Part shown: positions 1-7,762 of the stretch, one piece after another
Layout: every line of letters starts with the position of its first letter
How positions within the stretch are numbered: position 1 is the first letter of the stretch
Assembly: GCA_045630765.1 (NCBI GenBank)
Contig: JAZQTM010000043.1
Coordinates: 1 to 32,402 of the forward strand
Length of the DNA stretch: 32,402 nt
Direction of reading: 5' to 3'
Source: RGIG3009 sp045630765
Lineage (GTDB): Bacteria > Bacillota > Clostridia > Oscillospirales > Acutalibacteraceae
Program-made: the position numbers and the translations under genes
Notes under the pieces: generated by a model
Told to the model about the DNA's origin: nothing
The model's input: the letters and a program-made list of their open reading frames with translations, nothing else
The model's database searches: none

Positions 1-421
1 CGTCTACAACACGGCCCTCCCCGTCAATCAAAATAATGTTACTGTAGCGTCCCATCACCTCCATGGCAAGCGTCAGGCGCACGATATCACCGAGCTCATT
101 GACAGCGTCGAAATCAAAGTATAAAACGCGTTCCAATCCGATCTGACGAACCGCCACCAAACGAGCGCCTGTCAGTCGCTTGCGAAGCAACATACAAAAC
201 ATCGGCGGTGACGGCGGATTCTCAAGCGCAACCTCGGTAAAATGAACACGCGGAGAATTGACGCGCGCAGACAAAAACAGCTTAAAATTACCCGAAAATG
301 AGCGCAACGCAAGCACCAGTTCCTCTTTGGAGGGCTGGTGTATTTTATCCACACGCGCGCCTTGCAGCCGCGCTTCCATTTCCTGCCGCAAACAATGCAG
401 GTAGGCGCCATCAATTGCCAT
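1..421 (-). CDS. rqcH: RqcH/NFACT (fibronectin-binding A family) protein, N-terminal part
   Basis: This is the first 140 codons of a gene whose 3' end lies beyond position 1. The protein starts MAIDGAYLHCLRQEMEARLQ and continues with the characteristic GARVDKIHQPSKEELVLALR-type segment of the NFACT-N domain. Further on comes PPSPPMFCMLLRKRL, then MEVMGRYSNIILID, all typical of bacterial RqcH (older name FbpA). Members bind the 50S subunit of stalled ribosomes and recruit tRNA-Ala to add C-terminal alanine tails that mark nascent chains for degradation. The ATG lies only 5 bases after the nif3 stop, with AAGG about 9 bases upstream, so it is probably the last visible gene of a trmK-nif3-rqcH operon. 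The coiled-coil and NFACT-R parts are outside the window. Family assignment is firm; the function is taken from characterised homologues. Confidence 0.88.
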   Translation of the reverse strand, partial: MAIDGAYLHCLRQEMEARLQGARVDKIHQPSKEELVLALRSFSGNFKLFLSARVNSPRVHFTEVALENPPSPPMFCMLLRKRLTGARLVAVRQIGLERVLYFDFDAVNELGDIVRLTLAMEVMGRYSNIILIDGEGRVVD

Positions 422-426
422 TTTTG

Positions 427-1170
427 TTAACCTTCAATCGTAAAATAAGGGGTCTCCCCCTTGTAGAGAACAACGTTCAGCGTTGGAAACGCCTCACTCA
501 ACCACTCGCAAAAGCGTTCGGTAATCATCACTTCGGTAGCATAATGACCGCCATCCACCAATGTTTTGTGGGATGGCACCGATAACCATTCGTGGTGCTT
601 TACTTCACCGGTAAGCGCGGCATCTACCGTATCCAACAGCGGTAATACCAAGTCTGCCCCGGCACCGCCGCACAGCACTACGGTGCGAATCATATCACTG
701 CCCACCTTTACCCGAACAGCCGTATCCAAGCACTGCGACACGTACGAAGCAAACACATCCGCCGTCATCGAAGCCGGCAGCTTACCAACACGGCTCAAGC
801 CGTCGGCAGCTATCTCAACATCCGATAAGCCGAGTTTTTCACAAAGGCTGTCGTTAACGCCGCCCACTGTTTTATCGGCGTTGGTATGCATAGAAATAAC
901 CGATAAGCCCGCATTTACCAAACGGTATACAAGAGTGTCAGCCGTAACGGCTTTCAAAGAATCAAAAATAACAGGGTGATGTGTAACGATCAGCTGTGCA
1001 CCCACCTCAATCGCGCGATCGAGTACTGCCTCTGTCACATCCAACGCCACCGCGGTGGTTGTCACCTCAGTCGTTCGGTCGCCAACCAAAAGACCGACGT
1101 TATCCCACTCCTCCGCGAGATCAACCGGGGCTTTTTGCTGTAACAATTCCAGAATCGTTTGCACGGTCAT
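427..1170 (-). CDS. NIF3-like dinuclear metal centre protein (YqfO/GTP cyclohydrolase I type 2 homologue)
   Basis: A 247-residue NIF3-family protein. It begins MTVQTILELLQQKAPVDLAE followed by EWDNVGLLVGD, the usual family start. Likely metal ligands are H64-H65 in VTHHPVIFD, the SMHTNAD segment with GGVND at about 93-106, and H208 and E212 in DGGHYATEVMITE near the C terminus. At about 247 residues it is the short E. coli YbgI-like form and lacks the CutA-like insertion found in roughly 370-residue YqfO proteins. The ATG overlaps the trmK stop in ATGA, so the two are translationally coupled; pairing of trmK with a NIF3 gene is common in Firmicutes. Biochemical function of the family is unsettled, so no reaction is assigned. 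Confidence 0.92.
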   Translation of the reverse strand: MTVQTILELLQQKAPVDLAEEWDNVGLLVGDRTTEVTTTAVALDVTEAVLDRAIEVGAQLIVTHHPVIFDSLKAVTADTLVYRLVNAGLSVISMHTNADKTVGGVNDSLCEKLGLSDVEIAADGLSRVGKLPASMTADVFASYVSQCLDTAVRVKVGSDMIRTVVLCGGAGADLVLPLLDTVDAALTGEVKHHEWLSVPSHKTLVDGGHYATEVMITERFCEWLSEAFPTLNVVLYKGETPYFTIEG

Positions 1171-1820
1171 ACGATAACCCCTCCGTTTAGTTCATAATCC
1201 TCAATGCGCTGCAATAAGTTCTCAACAGACGCATCGCCTTTTACCTGCTTACGCAAACGATTTTTCACCGTTTGCAAGTATCCCGCTCCCTCAGGCAACG
1301 GGATTCTGCCGACGTGACAAAGAAACTCCTCGGGCACAAAGCAGCTGCCGACAAACGCCGCATGGATCACGGTATACCAATGCTTTCCTTCCTGTACAGC
1401 GGATTCTGTCAGAATATCAAAACCGTTCTCCCAAAGATAGCGACGCAACTTTTCCGCACGTGTCATCGGTTGTAACACGAGCCGATAGCGTTCGTTCTTC
1501 ACCCACGGTGCATCGCCAAGGATCATCGAAATGGTTTCCCCGCCCATACCGGCAATGACAATGTCATCCACCTCGTTTGGGCGAACGGTTTGAAGACCAT
1601 TTCCCAAGCGTATATCAATTTGATCGGCAAGTCCCGTATCAGCTACTGTACGGGTGGCAGCGGCTACCGGTCCTTTTTTAACATCCGAGGCAATTGCGTA
1701 TGTACACACCCCTTCCCGTACCAGTTCAGACGGTAAAAGAGCGTGATCGGTACCGATATCCGCAAGGCGGCTGCCTTTACGAACAAATGCCGCAACCTTC
1801 GCTAAACGAGCGTCTAACAT
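1167..1820 (-). CDS. trmK: tRNA (adenine(22)-N1)-methyltransferase TrmK
   Basis: A 217-residue class I SAM-dependent methyltransferase of the TrmK (COG2384) family, which methylates N1 of A22 in tRNA. The SAM-binding motif I is RLADIGTDHALLPSEL near the N terminus. The family signature IVIAGMGGETI follows at about 90-100, and LVLQPMTRAEKLRRYLWENGF comes after it. I chose ATG at 1820 rather than the in-frame GTG at 1829, because TAGGTGA, a good ribosome binding site, lies 5 bases before 1820 and would be inside the coding region with the GTG. The terminator of the preceding small gene ends just before this site. The stop overlaps the start of the NIF3 gene by 4 bases. Confidence 0.92.
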   Translation of the reverse strand: MLDARLAKVAAFVRKGSRLADIGTDHALLPSELVREGVCTYAIASDVKKGPVAAATRTVADTGLADQIDIRLGNGLQTVRPNEVDDIVIAGMGGETISMILGDAPWVKNERYRLVLQPMTRAEKLRRYLWENGFDILTESAVQEGKHWYTVIHAAFVGSCFVPEEFLCHVGRIPLPEGAGYLQTVKNRLRKQVKGDASVENLLQRIEDYELNGGVIV

Positions 1821-1834
1821 AACTTTCACCTACG

Positions 1835-1862
1835 AAAAAGGCAGTTCGTGCGAACTGCCTTT
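1835..1862 (-). terminator. Rho-independent terminator after the DUF1858 gene
   Basis: On the minus strand, the 12-bp arm AAAGGCAGTTCG pairs with CGAACTGCCTTT across a 2-base spacer (in practice a few more bases open), and the stem runs into TTTTT. It begins 6 bases after the DUF1858 stop. Its T tract ends only a few bases before the trmK ribosome binding site, so trmK would need read-through or a promoter inside the DUF1858 gene. Confidence 0.8.
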
Positions 1863-1868
1863 AGTGAT

Positions 1869-2066
1869 TTATTTCTCTAAATGCGCGTTGATCTTTGCGA
1901 CCAATTCGTCGGCATCTACACCGTGAACGAGGCAAGCTTGTCCAAGCGTTTCACCGCGAGCCGAGGGGCAGCCAAGGCAGTGCATACCCATTTCCAAAAA
2001 ATAAGGGGCCGTGGTACGGTCCATATCCAGAATGTCACCAATGATGGTATCTTTTGTTACTTTCAT
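1869..2066 (-). CDS. DUF1858 domain protein (hybrid-cluster-protein-associated redox disulfide family)
   Basis: A 65-residue protein that is a complete DUF1858 domain: MKVTKDTIIGDILDMD, then APYFLEMGMHCLGCPSARGE, then LGQACLVHGVDADELVAKIN. The CLGC pair is the redox disulfide or metal-binding motif that names the family, and a third cysteine lies about 14 residues later. I use ATG 2066, which has AAGGA 8 bases upstream. An earlier in-frame ATG at 2075 overlaps that site and has no spacing. A promoter directly precedes the gene and a terminator follows it, so it is probably a monocistronic unit. Members occur next to hybrid cluster proteins or nitroreductases in anaerobes; none is present here, so the partner is unknown. 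Confidence 0.85.
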   Translation of the reverse strand: MKVTKDTIIGDILDMDRTTAPYFLEMGMHCLGCPSARGETLGQACLVHGVDADELVAKINAHLEK

Positions 2067-2089
2067 ATCAATCATCCTTTCTTGATTCT

Positions 2090-2117
2090 ATTGTACCATA
2101 GTTTTTACAATTTGCAA
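2090..2117 (-). promoter_or_regulatory. Sigma-A type promoter of the DUF1858 gene
   Basis: The -35 TTGCAA (2112-2117) and -10 TACAAT (2090-2095) are separated by 16 bp. It starts immediately after the rsmE stop codon and lies 24 bases upstream of the gene. Confidence 0.65.
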
Positions 2118-2843
2118 TCATAAATTCATATTCCCTGTCAACTGCATAATCACCGATAACGCTACCATCGGTGCCGTTTCACAACGTAAAATGCGCTTAC
2201 CAAGAGTCGCAATGTGCGCACCATTTTCACGCAATTTTTCGATTTCTTCAAGTGAAAACCCGCCTTCAGGGCCAATCACGATCGATACCTGTTTGGTACT
2301 TTCGTCAACAAGCGAGGCAAGCGGTTCACCGCCGCCCTCGTAAAACGTAACGGCATATTCGTTCGTTAGGTCAGACAACATCTCAGCAAACGAAATAGGC
2401 GCGGCAACTTCAGGAATGATTCCCCTCCCGCTTTGTTCCGCTGCACCAGCAGCGATCTTTTGCCATCGCGCCCGTTTTTTCTCGCCGTCTGCGCCGCTTA
2501 ATTTTACCACACAACGCGACATAGCGACAGGCACGATACGGGTAATACCGATCTCCACACATTTTTGGATGATCCATTCCATCTTTTCGCTTTTGGGGAG
2601 TCCCTGATACAGCGTCACCGCGGTGGTCGGCTCGGTCGCCGACGGGATACGCTCACATACGCGCAGAGATACTTCACCATCGTCAACGGAAAGAATCTCG
2701 CACGCATAATCCATACCGTGTGCATCACACAACGTCAACGAATCGCCGACCTGCATGCGCAGCACACGTGCGATATGATGAGCGTCCTGCCCGCTGATAA
2801 CAGTCGTATCGCCGTCAAACGGAGCAATAAAAAAGCGCGACAT
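2118..2843 (-). CDS. rsmE: 16S rRNA (uracil(1498)-N3)-methyltransferase RsmE
   Basis: A 241-residue SPOUT-class methyltransferase that modifies U1498 of 16S rRNA. The N terminus MSRFFIAPFDGD and the segment QDAHHIARVLRMQVGD form the PUA-like domain. The knotted SAM site contains VIGPEGGFSLEEIEKL and LGKRILRCETAPMVAL, both diagnostic of RsmE. The frame stays open 47 codons further upstream, but ATG 2843 matches the family N terminus and has AGAAAGGA 8 bases before it. That site overlaps the prmA stop, so translation is probably coupled. The prmA-rsmE pair is widespread in Firmicutes. Confidence 0.94.
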   Translation of the reverse strand: MSRFFIAPFDGDTTVISGQDAHHIARVLRMQVGDSLTLCDAHGMDYACEILSVDDGEVSLRVCERIPSATEPTTAVTLYQGLPKSEKMEWIIQKCVEIGITRIVPVAMSRCVVKLSGADGEKKRARWQKIAAGAAEQSGRGIIPEVAAPISFAEMLSDLTNEYAVTFYEGGGEPLASLVDESTKQVSIVIGPEGGFSLEEIEKLRENGAHIATLGKRILRCETAPMVALSVIMQLTGNMNL

Positions 2844-2847
2844 AGCG

Positions 2848-3771
2848 TTAATCCTTTCTGCAAACGAAACACAGCCATCCGCCGTGCTCGTGACGTTCAG
2901 CAATGGTAAAGCCGCATTCAACGAGGCACGTTTCCACCTCGTCACCACGCTCGGCAATAATACCGGAAACAATATAGATGCCATTCGGTTTCAAAAACTT
3001 CGGAATAGTAGGAGATAACATTTTAATCGCATCAGCAACGATGTTCGCAAGCACAACATCGTATTCGCCATTGATCTTGTCGACCAGATCGCCTTCTACG
3101 ATCGTATAACGCGGTTCGCGCATCCCGTTGAGTTCACCGTTTTCAATGGCAGTTTTGACAGCCAGTGCGTCAATATCCACACCGATCGCCGTCTTTGCAC
3201 CAAGCAGCAATGAAGCAATCGACAAAATGCCGCTTCCGCAACCAACATCCAGAACTACACTGTCAGGTGTCAGGTGCGGTTGCATTGCTTCCAACACCAT
3301 ACGCGTCGTATCGTGACCGCCCGTACCGAACGCCATACCGGGATCAATTGACAGCACCAATCGTCCGTCAGGATTGTCCGTTTCCTCCCAAGTAGGACAG
3401 ATCAGTAACCGATCACCGACAGGCAACGGCTTGAAATACTGTTTCCACTGGTTAGCCCAGTCCTGCTCGCTGACCGTACCGGCAACCACCTCGGAGGAAA
3501 TGCCGACAGCCGCATACCGTTCACGTAAAAACGCAATAGCTTCGGTCGGATTCTCCTGCGGATCAATGTAAATGTGAATACACGTGACGGTTCGGTCACG
3601 CTTCAAAAGATCCTCGTCAATCAGATCAATATGCGCGATCTCACGTGCTCCTTGCTCAAGATCGCTGTAATCCTCAATATAGATACCGTACGGCACGATC
3701 ATATTGGCGATTGCCGCCGCTTCATCGGTATCAGCAGTGGGAACGCGGATCTGAATTTCCGTCCATTCCAT
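2848..3771 (-). CDS. prmA: Ribosomal protein L11 methyltransferase PrmA
   Basis: A 307-residue protein with the N-terminal substrate-recognition domain, beginning MEWTEIQIRVPTADTDEAA, and a C-terminal class I methyltransferase domain. SAM motif I is VVLDVGCGSGILSIASLLLG. The catalytic-site loop is DVVLANIVADAI, and family motif GMAFGTGGHDTTRM precedes them. PrmA trimethylates lysines and the N terminus of L11, whose gene rplK lies about 5 kb upstream in this window. The ribosome binding site GGAGG is inside the last codons of the phosphohexomutase gene, 2 bases from its stop, so expression is coupled. Confidence 0.94.
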   Translation of the reverse strand: MEWTEIQIRVPTADTDEAAAIANMIVPYGIYIEDYSDLEQGAREIAHIDLIDEDLLKRDRTVTCIHIYIDPQENPTEAIAFLRERYAAVGISSEVVAGTVSEQDWANQWKQYFKPLPVGDRLLICPTWEETDNPDGRLVLSIDPGMAFGTGGHDTTRMVLEAMQPHLTPDSVVLDVGCGSGILSIASLLLGAKTAIGVDIDALAVKTAIENGELNGMREPRYTIVEGDLVDKINGEYDVVLANIVADAIKMLSPTIPKFLKPNGIYIVSGIIAERGDEVETCLVECGFTIAERHEHGGWLCFVCRKD

Positions 3772-3773
3772 AG

Positions 3774-5267
3774 TTATTTCCTCCGCAATTTGGTTTGTTT
3801 GTCAATAAACGGCGCTAATTGCGATAAAATCACGTCGCAACCGCCCTTTGAATCGCTTTCCACGTTCAACGGCATCACAGGATCGTGCACGCTGAGTCGC
3901 AGTAAGAACCAACCGTCACCCTTATCTTTCGGGAAAGATACACGCACACCTTCACGGCTATCATCAGCAATCTGCCAACCTTGTTCGGCAGCATACGCTT
4001 CCAGATCGTTTAGTACGCGTTCCCCATACGCCTTAAAATCAGTCTCGGTGATGGTATACCGCACCTCACACCCCTCAACCGGCTCCGGCAAAGCAGCAAT
4101 CAAATCGTCCAGCGTTTTTCCTTGTTTACCAAGCTGAACGGCCTTTATAATGATCTTGGTACTGAGATAGGCACCATCATCCAAGAAGTAATTATCGCGC
4201 AACGCCGCATGACCCGAGGTTTCAATAGCGAGAGGCGCATTGATGCCCTCGGCATTAAGGCGCAATGCCTCGTTAATGACGTTTTTATAGCCTCGTTTGA
4301 AACGACAGTGTACACCACCAAGTATTTGCTCAATAAAGGTTTTAAGGCCGGTAGAGGTAATAGAATCAGTTACAATGGTACCTCCGTCATTCCCCTCAAG
4401 GGCAATCGCTGCAGCAAGTGCAACTAAACGATTTCGGTTGATTTCACGACCGTCTGCACCAACGCAGCCGGCACGATCCACATCGGTATCGAAAATAACG
4501 CCAAGATCCGCTTTTGCGGCTTTAACAGCAGCACAAACCGATGCCATAGCATCCGGATTTTCCGGGTTTGGAATATGGTTCGGGAACGATCCATCCGGTT
4601 CCAAAAACTGGCTGCCCGACACATCGGCACCAAGAGGCTCCAACACCTTGGTAGCATAAAACCCGCCAGCGCCATTGCCGGCATCTACAACGATGTGTAA
4701 ACCGGAAAGCGGTTTGTCGCCGTTATCACATTCTTTGACAATCAACTCGCGCAAACGAGCCGCATACTGCGTCATATACGGTACCGCTTCAACTGTACCG
4801 TCAGCCACTGCAGGCTTGTTCCCCGCTTCGGCCTTTTCCAAAATAGCCGTGATATCACTGCCTTCGATACCGCCACTCGGCAAAAAGAATTTTAAGCCGT
4901 TGCGATGCCACGGATGATGGCTGGCGGTAATTTGGACGGCGCCATCACACTGAAGATCAATCGTGGTCATAAACATAGCTGGTGTCGACGACAAACCACA
5001 ATCCAACACCCGAACACCCGCAAGACGTAAGGTACGGGTAACGGCATCTGCAATGCGCGGACCCGATAAGCGGCTGTCACGGCCAACCGAAACAGTCAAT
5101 TCACCGCAAGATTTCCCCGTTTTTTCACAAAGCCAGCAGGCAAAAGCAGCCGTGATCCGCTCCACGATCTCATCGGTAAGCGTACAGGGCTCACCATCAA
5201 CCCCATCCATCGCCACGGCGCGAATATCCGTACCACTTTTGAATTGTTTCCAAAACTCACCTAACAT
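3774..5267 (-). CDS. Phosphomannomutase/phosphoglucomutase (alpha-D-phosphohexomutase superfamily)
   Basis: A 497-residue four-domain phosphohexomutase that interconverts hexose 1- and 6-phosphates. The phosphoserine loop is TASHHP (S116), the Mg-binding loop is DTDVDR (260-265), and the sugar-specificity loop is ETSGHAALRD (about 349-358). The C-terminal phosphate-binding domain contains REGVRVSFP and WFLLRLSVHDP. The ETSGH loop is common to PMM/PGM enzymes, so the preferred sugar cannot be decided. Its start overlaps the MFS gene by 7 bases, with AAAGGGAGAGG upstream. Co-transcription with an organophosphate-type transporter suggests that sugar phosphates are the common substrate. Confidence 0.88.
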   Translation of the reverse strand: MLGEFWKQFKSGTDIRAVAMDGVDGEPCTLTDEIVERITAAFACWLCEKTGKSCGELTVSVGRDSRLSGPRIADAVTRTLRLAGVRVLDCGLSSTPAMFMTTIDLQCDGAVQITASHHPWHRNGLKFFLPSGGIEGSDITAILEKAEAGNKPAVADGTVEAVPYMTQYAARLRELIVKECDNGDKPLSGLHIVVDAGNGAGGFYATKVLEPLGADVSGSQFLEPDGSFPNHIPNPENPDAMASVCAAVKAAKADLGVIFDTDVDRAGCVGADGREINRNRLVALAAAIALEGNDGGTIVTDSITSTGLKTFIEQILGGVHCRFKRGYKNVINEALRLNAEGINAPLAIETSGHAALRDNYFLDDGAYLSTKIIIKAVQLGKQGKTLDDLIAALPEPVEGCEVRYTITETDFKAYGERVLNDLEAYAAEQGWQIADDSREGVRVSFPKDKGDGWFLLRLSVHDPVMPLNVESDSKGGCDVILSQLAPFIDKQTKLRRK

Positions 5268-6472
5268 GTTGCCTCTCCCTTTCGTTTAGTAATAGGAATC
5301 ATCACCAACATACCAATGGTAACCAAACCAAACCATACTAAAATCAGTCTGCTCCAACCAATGGCGGAAACCGCATTGGCAAACACCGTCGACGCGATGG
5401 ATGCAGACATATAACTAACAAAATCCAAAAAGCCGGTTGCACTCGACACCATGCCGGTATCACGCAAGCTCGGGCAATAAACACTCCACAGAATAGAAGC
5501 AGCACAGTTTGCGAACAACACCGCCAACGTAATGAGAATGATATTCGCGGTTGGTTGCTTCACAAAATACAATAACAAAAAGCAAATAGCTGATGCCAAA
5601 AAAGAAAGAAAAACAGTCAGATTTTGCTTGCGACCAAGCCATTCATAAACAGAAATAGCTAAAAATGATGCACACGAAATCACCAGTGTTGTTACGGTGA
5701 ACAGCAAAGCAGCCGTTTTTACCGAAAAGCCCAAATATTGTGCAATATAAGTCGGCAACCAGAAGACAACTGCCGTTCGAACAATACCTGTGAGAATAGA
5801 CACGATCGTGTATTTGATGATCTGATTCTTTAACAAAACGCCGATACCGCTACCCGCGTCTTTTTTACGTTCGTAGTGATTGTATACGATGATCCCACGG
5901 TGCTCAAAAAACAAAAATAAGACGAAACACAAGACACCGACACCGACCAAAATAAACGAGGTAACGTACAACGCGATACGCCACGGCATTACCATTGCCA
6001 ATAAGCCGGCAAGCGGCGAACCAAACAAAGAAGAAAACGTATAGCCGACACCACACCGCGCCACATACAACGGCGACACGTTTTCAGCCACCATTTTTGT
6101 CATGGGACCATAAATCATCGAGAGGAAAAAGCCGGTAGCACCATAAGCAACAGACGCGATCTGCGGCATATGCCCAAAAAAGGCAAACGCGATACCTGCA
6201 ATACCGGCAAGCGCTAAACCGCCGCACATCATATACCGAGCCTTTAATTTGTCACCGATCAGACCGTTGATCAGTTGCCCGATGGCATACGTGGTGAAAA
6301 ATATTGAAGAAAGCGTACCAAGCATCTCATTCGTGAGAACATTAAATTCCAGCATTTGCGGTGAAACCGCGCTGAGAATATTTCTGACTACATATACAGC
6401 AAGATACGCAAAGGAACAAACACTACCAAGATAGATAGCTCGCATTGCATCAGGCGTGATTTTGGACTTCAA
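5261..6472 (-). CDS. MFS transporter, organophosphate:phosphate antiporter-like
   Basis: A 403-residue integral membrane protein with about 12 hydrophobic helices in two halves. The N-terminal half contains YVVRNILSAVSPQMLE, then a loop GQLINGLIGDKLKARYMM that matches the MFS motif A position. The layout resembles the GlpT/UhpT (OPA) branch, which exchanges sugar phosphates or glycerol-3-phosphate for phosphate. The start is TTG at 6472, giving MKSKITPDAMRAIYLG, with GGAGG 8 bases upstream. The ATG at 6508 that would give a longer protein overlaps the promoter -10 box and is unlikely to be used. The gene heads an operon with the phosphohexomutase, prmA and rsmE. The substrate is inferred from the family only. 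Confidence 0.82.
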   Translation of the reverse strand: MKSKITPDAMRAIYLGSVCSFAYLAVYVVRNILSAVSPQMLEFNVLTNEMLGTLSSIFFTTYAIGQLINGLIGDKLKARYMMCGGLALAGIAGIAFAFFGHMPQIASVAYGATGFFLSMIYGPMTKMVAENVSPLYVARCGVGYTFSSLFGSPLAGLLAMVMPWRIALYVTSFILVGVGVLCFVLFLFFEHRGIIVYNHYERKKDAGSGIGVLLKNQIIKYTIVSILTGIVRTAVVFWLPTYIAQYLGFSVKTAALLFTVTTLVISCASFLAISVYEWLGRKQNLTVFLSFLASAICFLLLYFVKQPTANIILITLAVLFANCAASILWSVYCPSLRDTGMVSSATGFLDFVSYMSASIASTVFANAVSAIGWSRLILVWFGLVTIGMLVMIPITKRKGEATC

Positions 6473-6496
6473 AGTAATCGCCTCCAACCGTTGATT

Positions 6497-6525
6497 ATTG
6501 TAGCACATTAGGTACGGTTTCGCAA
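6497..6525 (-). promoter_or_regulatory. Promoter of the MFS-phosphohexomutase-prmA-rsmE operon
   Basis: The -35 TTGCGA (6520-6525), a 17-bp spacer and the -10 TACAAT (6497-6502) lie 24 bases before the TTG start. This placement argues against the longer ATG start of the MFS gene. Confidence 0.72.
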
Positions 6526-6546
6526 TAGTCGAAAGCCTTGAAACAA

Positions 6547-6578
6547 GAAAAAAGCACCATCCGCAGATGGTGCTTTTT
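6547..6578 (-). terminator. Terminator after rplL
   Basis: The minus-strand arm AAAAAGCACCATC and its complement form a 13-bp stem around the tetraloop TGCG, ending in TTTTT. It lies 15 bases downstream of the rplL stop and separates the ribosomal genes from the MFS operon. Confidence 0.9.
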
Positions 6579-6592
6579 GTGTAAAATCAAAC

Positions 6593-6967
6593 TTATTTGA
6601 GTTCGACTTTGGCGCCGGCTTCTTCCAGCTTCTTTTTGATCTCTTCGGCTTCGTCCTTGCCCGCAGCCTCTTTAACAGCCTTGGGAGCGCCGTCAACCAG
6701 ATCTTTAGCCTCTTTCAAGCCCAGACCGGTAACTTCACGGACAACCTTGATAACGTTGATCTTGTTCGCGCCAACTTCAGCCAGAACAACATCAAACTCG
6801 GATTTCTCCTCAGCAGCAGCCGCAGGAGCAGCGCCACCGGCCATAACGGCAACAGGAGCAGCAGCGGAAACACCAAATTCTCCCTCGATAGCTTTAACCA
6901 ACTCGTTCAGTTCCAGCACGGTCAGAGCCTTGATCTCTTCGATCATGGCAGTGATTTTTTCAGACAT
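6593..6967 (-). CDS. rplL: 50S ribosomal protein L7/L12
   Basis: A 124-residue stalk protein with the three usual parts. The N-terminal dimerisation helices MSEKITAMIEEIKALTVLEL bind L10. An alanine-rich hinge at about 38-52 follows. The C-terminal globular domain contains VVREVTGLGLKEAKDLVDGA and ends KKLEEAGAKVELK. The C-terminal domain recruits translational GTPases. It is separated from rplJ by 51 bases and ends at a strong terminator. In most Firmicutes rpoB follows rplL, but here the next gene is an unrelated transporter. Confidence 0.97.
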   Translation of the reverse strand: MSEKITAMIEEIKALTVLELNELVKAIEGEFGVSAAAPVAVMAGGAAPAAAAEEKSEFDVVLAEVGANKINVIKVVREVTGLGLKEAKDLVDGAPKAVKEAAGKDEAEEIKKKLEEAGAKVELK

Positions 6968-7018
6968 GATAATACCTCCATTTTAATTTAGATAGTTTTT
7001 TAAATTATTGAGAGACTT

Positions 7019-7531
7019 TTACGCCTCGGCAGCGCCTTCGCCCTGCTTTTCAGCAACAGCATTGAGCGCACGGGCCAAACCGGCCACCATGTTGTTGAGG
7101 CCGCCAATAAACATGGACAACAGAACCTCTTTCGGAGGAACCTTCGCCAGGCTCTGGACGGTTGCGGGGTCAACAACTTTCCCCTCGAAGAAACCGGCTT
7201 TAACCTTGAAGTTTTCATTCTTCTCGGCATACTCGCACAACACTTTGGCAGCAGCCAGTTCATCACTGTCAGAAGTAGCAATAGCGGTGGTGCCTTCCAG
7301 CACGCTCTTCAAATCACCGTAACCGGCATTTTCAGCAGCGCGACCCAGCAGCGTGTTTTTAACAACTGCGTACTCAACACCCGCCTCACGCAACTTGCGG
7401 CGAAGAATGGTATCTTCAGCCACGGTGATACCGGAATAGTCAACGACGACACCGGCTTTCGCAGCGGTCAGCTTTTCAGTGAGCTTGGCAACTACCTCTT
7501 GCTTCTCCAGCAATACTTTTTCACTCGGCAT
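7019..7531 (-). CDS. rplJ: 50S ribosomal protein L10
   Basis: A 170-residue L10, the base of the L7/L12 stalk. The protein starts MPSEKVLLEKQEVVAKLTEK and has VVVDYSGITVAEDTILRRKL and VKNTLLGRAAE in the rRNA/L11-binding domain. An alanine-rich C-terminal helix of about 30 residues binds L7/L12 dimers. AGGAGGTGA precedes the ATG. Transcription starts from a separate promoter about 185 bases upstream, and the intervening leader is the presumed site of L10 autoregulation. Confidence 0.97.
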   Translation of the reverse strand: MPSEKVLLEKQEVVAKLTEKLTAAKAGVVVDYSGITVAEDTILRRKLREAGVEYAVVKNTLLGRAAENAGYGDLKSVLEGTTAIATSDSDELAAAKVLCEYAEKNENFKVKAGFFEGKVVDPATVQSLAKVPPKEVLLSMFIGGLNNMVAGLARALNAVAEKQGEGAAEA

Positions 7532-7717
7532 ATTTTCATTTCACCTCCTGTCAGACCATGAATAACATGCCGTTTTTCCAAGAAAAACACCCTTTCCGTT
7601 CGCACAGAAAGGGTGGTGATAACACAAATCGACCATAAAGGTCTTGCATTACCGTCAACCTCGGCGGGCAACTTTCAGCACCTAAAATAGGCACACCCGC
7701 TGTCTGTGGAAAACAGC
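7532..7717 (-). promoter_or_regulatory. Ribosomal protein L10 leader (autoregulatory mRNA leader)
   Basis: The roughly 185-base untranslated region between the rplJ promoter and rplJ is rich in potential base pairing and contains an attenuator-like terminator hairpin. Its position matches the L10(L12)4-binding leader known from Bacillus and other Firmicutes. I infer the class from position and structure; I did not align it to the published consensus. Confidence 0.7.
7582..7615 (-). terminator. Attenuator-like terminator in the rplJ leader
   Basis: On the minus strand CACCCTTTC pairs with GAAAGGGTG around a 10-base loop and is followed by TTTTT. It lies about 50 bases before rplJ inside the leader, where premature termination could couple rplJL expression to free L10. 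Confidence 0.75.
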
Positions 7718-7724
7718 AATAGTC

Positions 7725-7753
7725 AGTATAACAGATGTTTTGCTAAAATGCAA
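7725..7753 (-). promoter_or_regulatory. Promoter of rplJ-rplL
   Basis: The -35 TTGCAT (7748-7753), 17-bp spacer and -10 TATACT (7725-7730) lie just after the rplA stop. No convincing terminator separates rplA from it, so read-through from the upstream operon is also possible. Confidence 0.78.
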
Positions 7754-7762
7754 GCTTTTTTA

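Noticed and set aside
1821..1829. GTG start for trmK three codons earlier
   Set aside because: The GTG lies within the ribosome binding site TAGGTGA that serves the ATG at 1820.
2844..2984. A 47-codon N-terminal extension of rsmE
   Set aside because: It overlaps prmA coding sequence and shows no similarity to RsmE; the ATG at 2843 has a good ribosome binding site.
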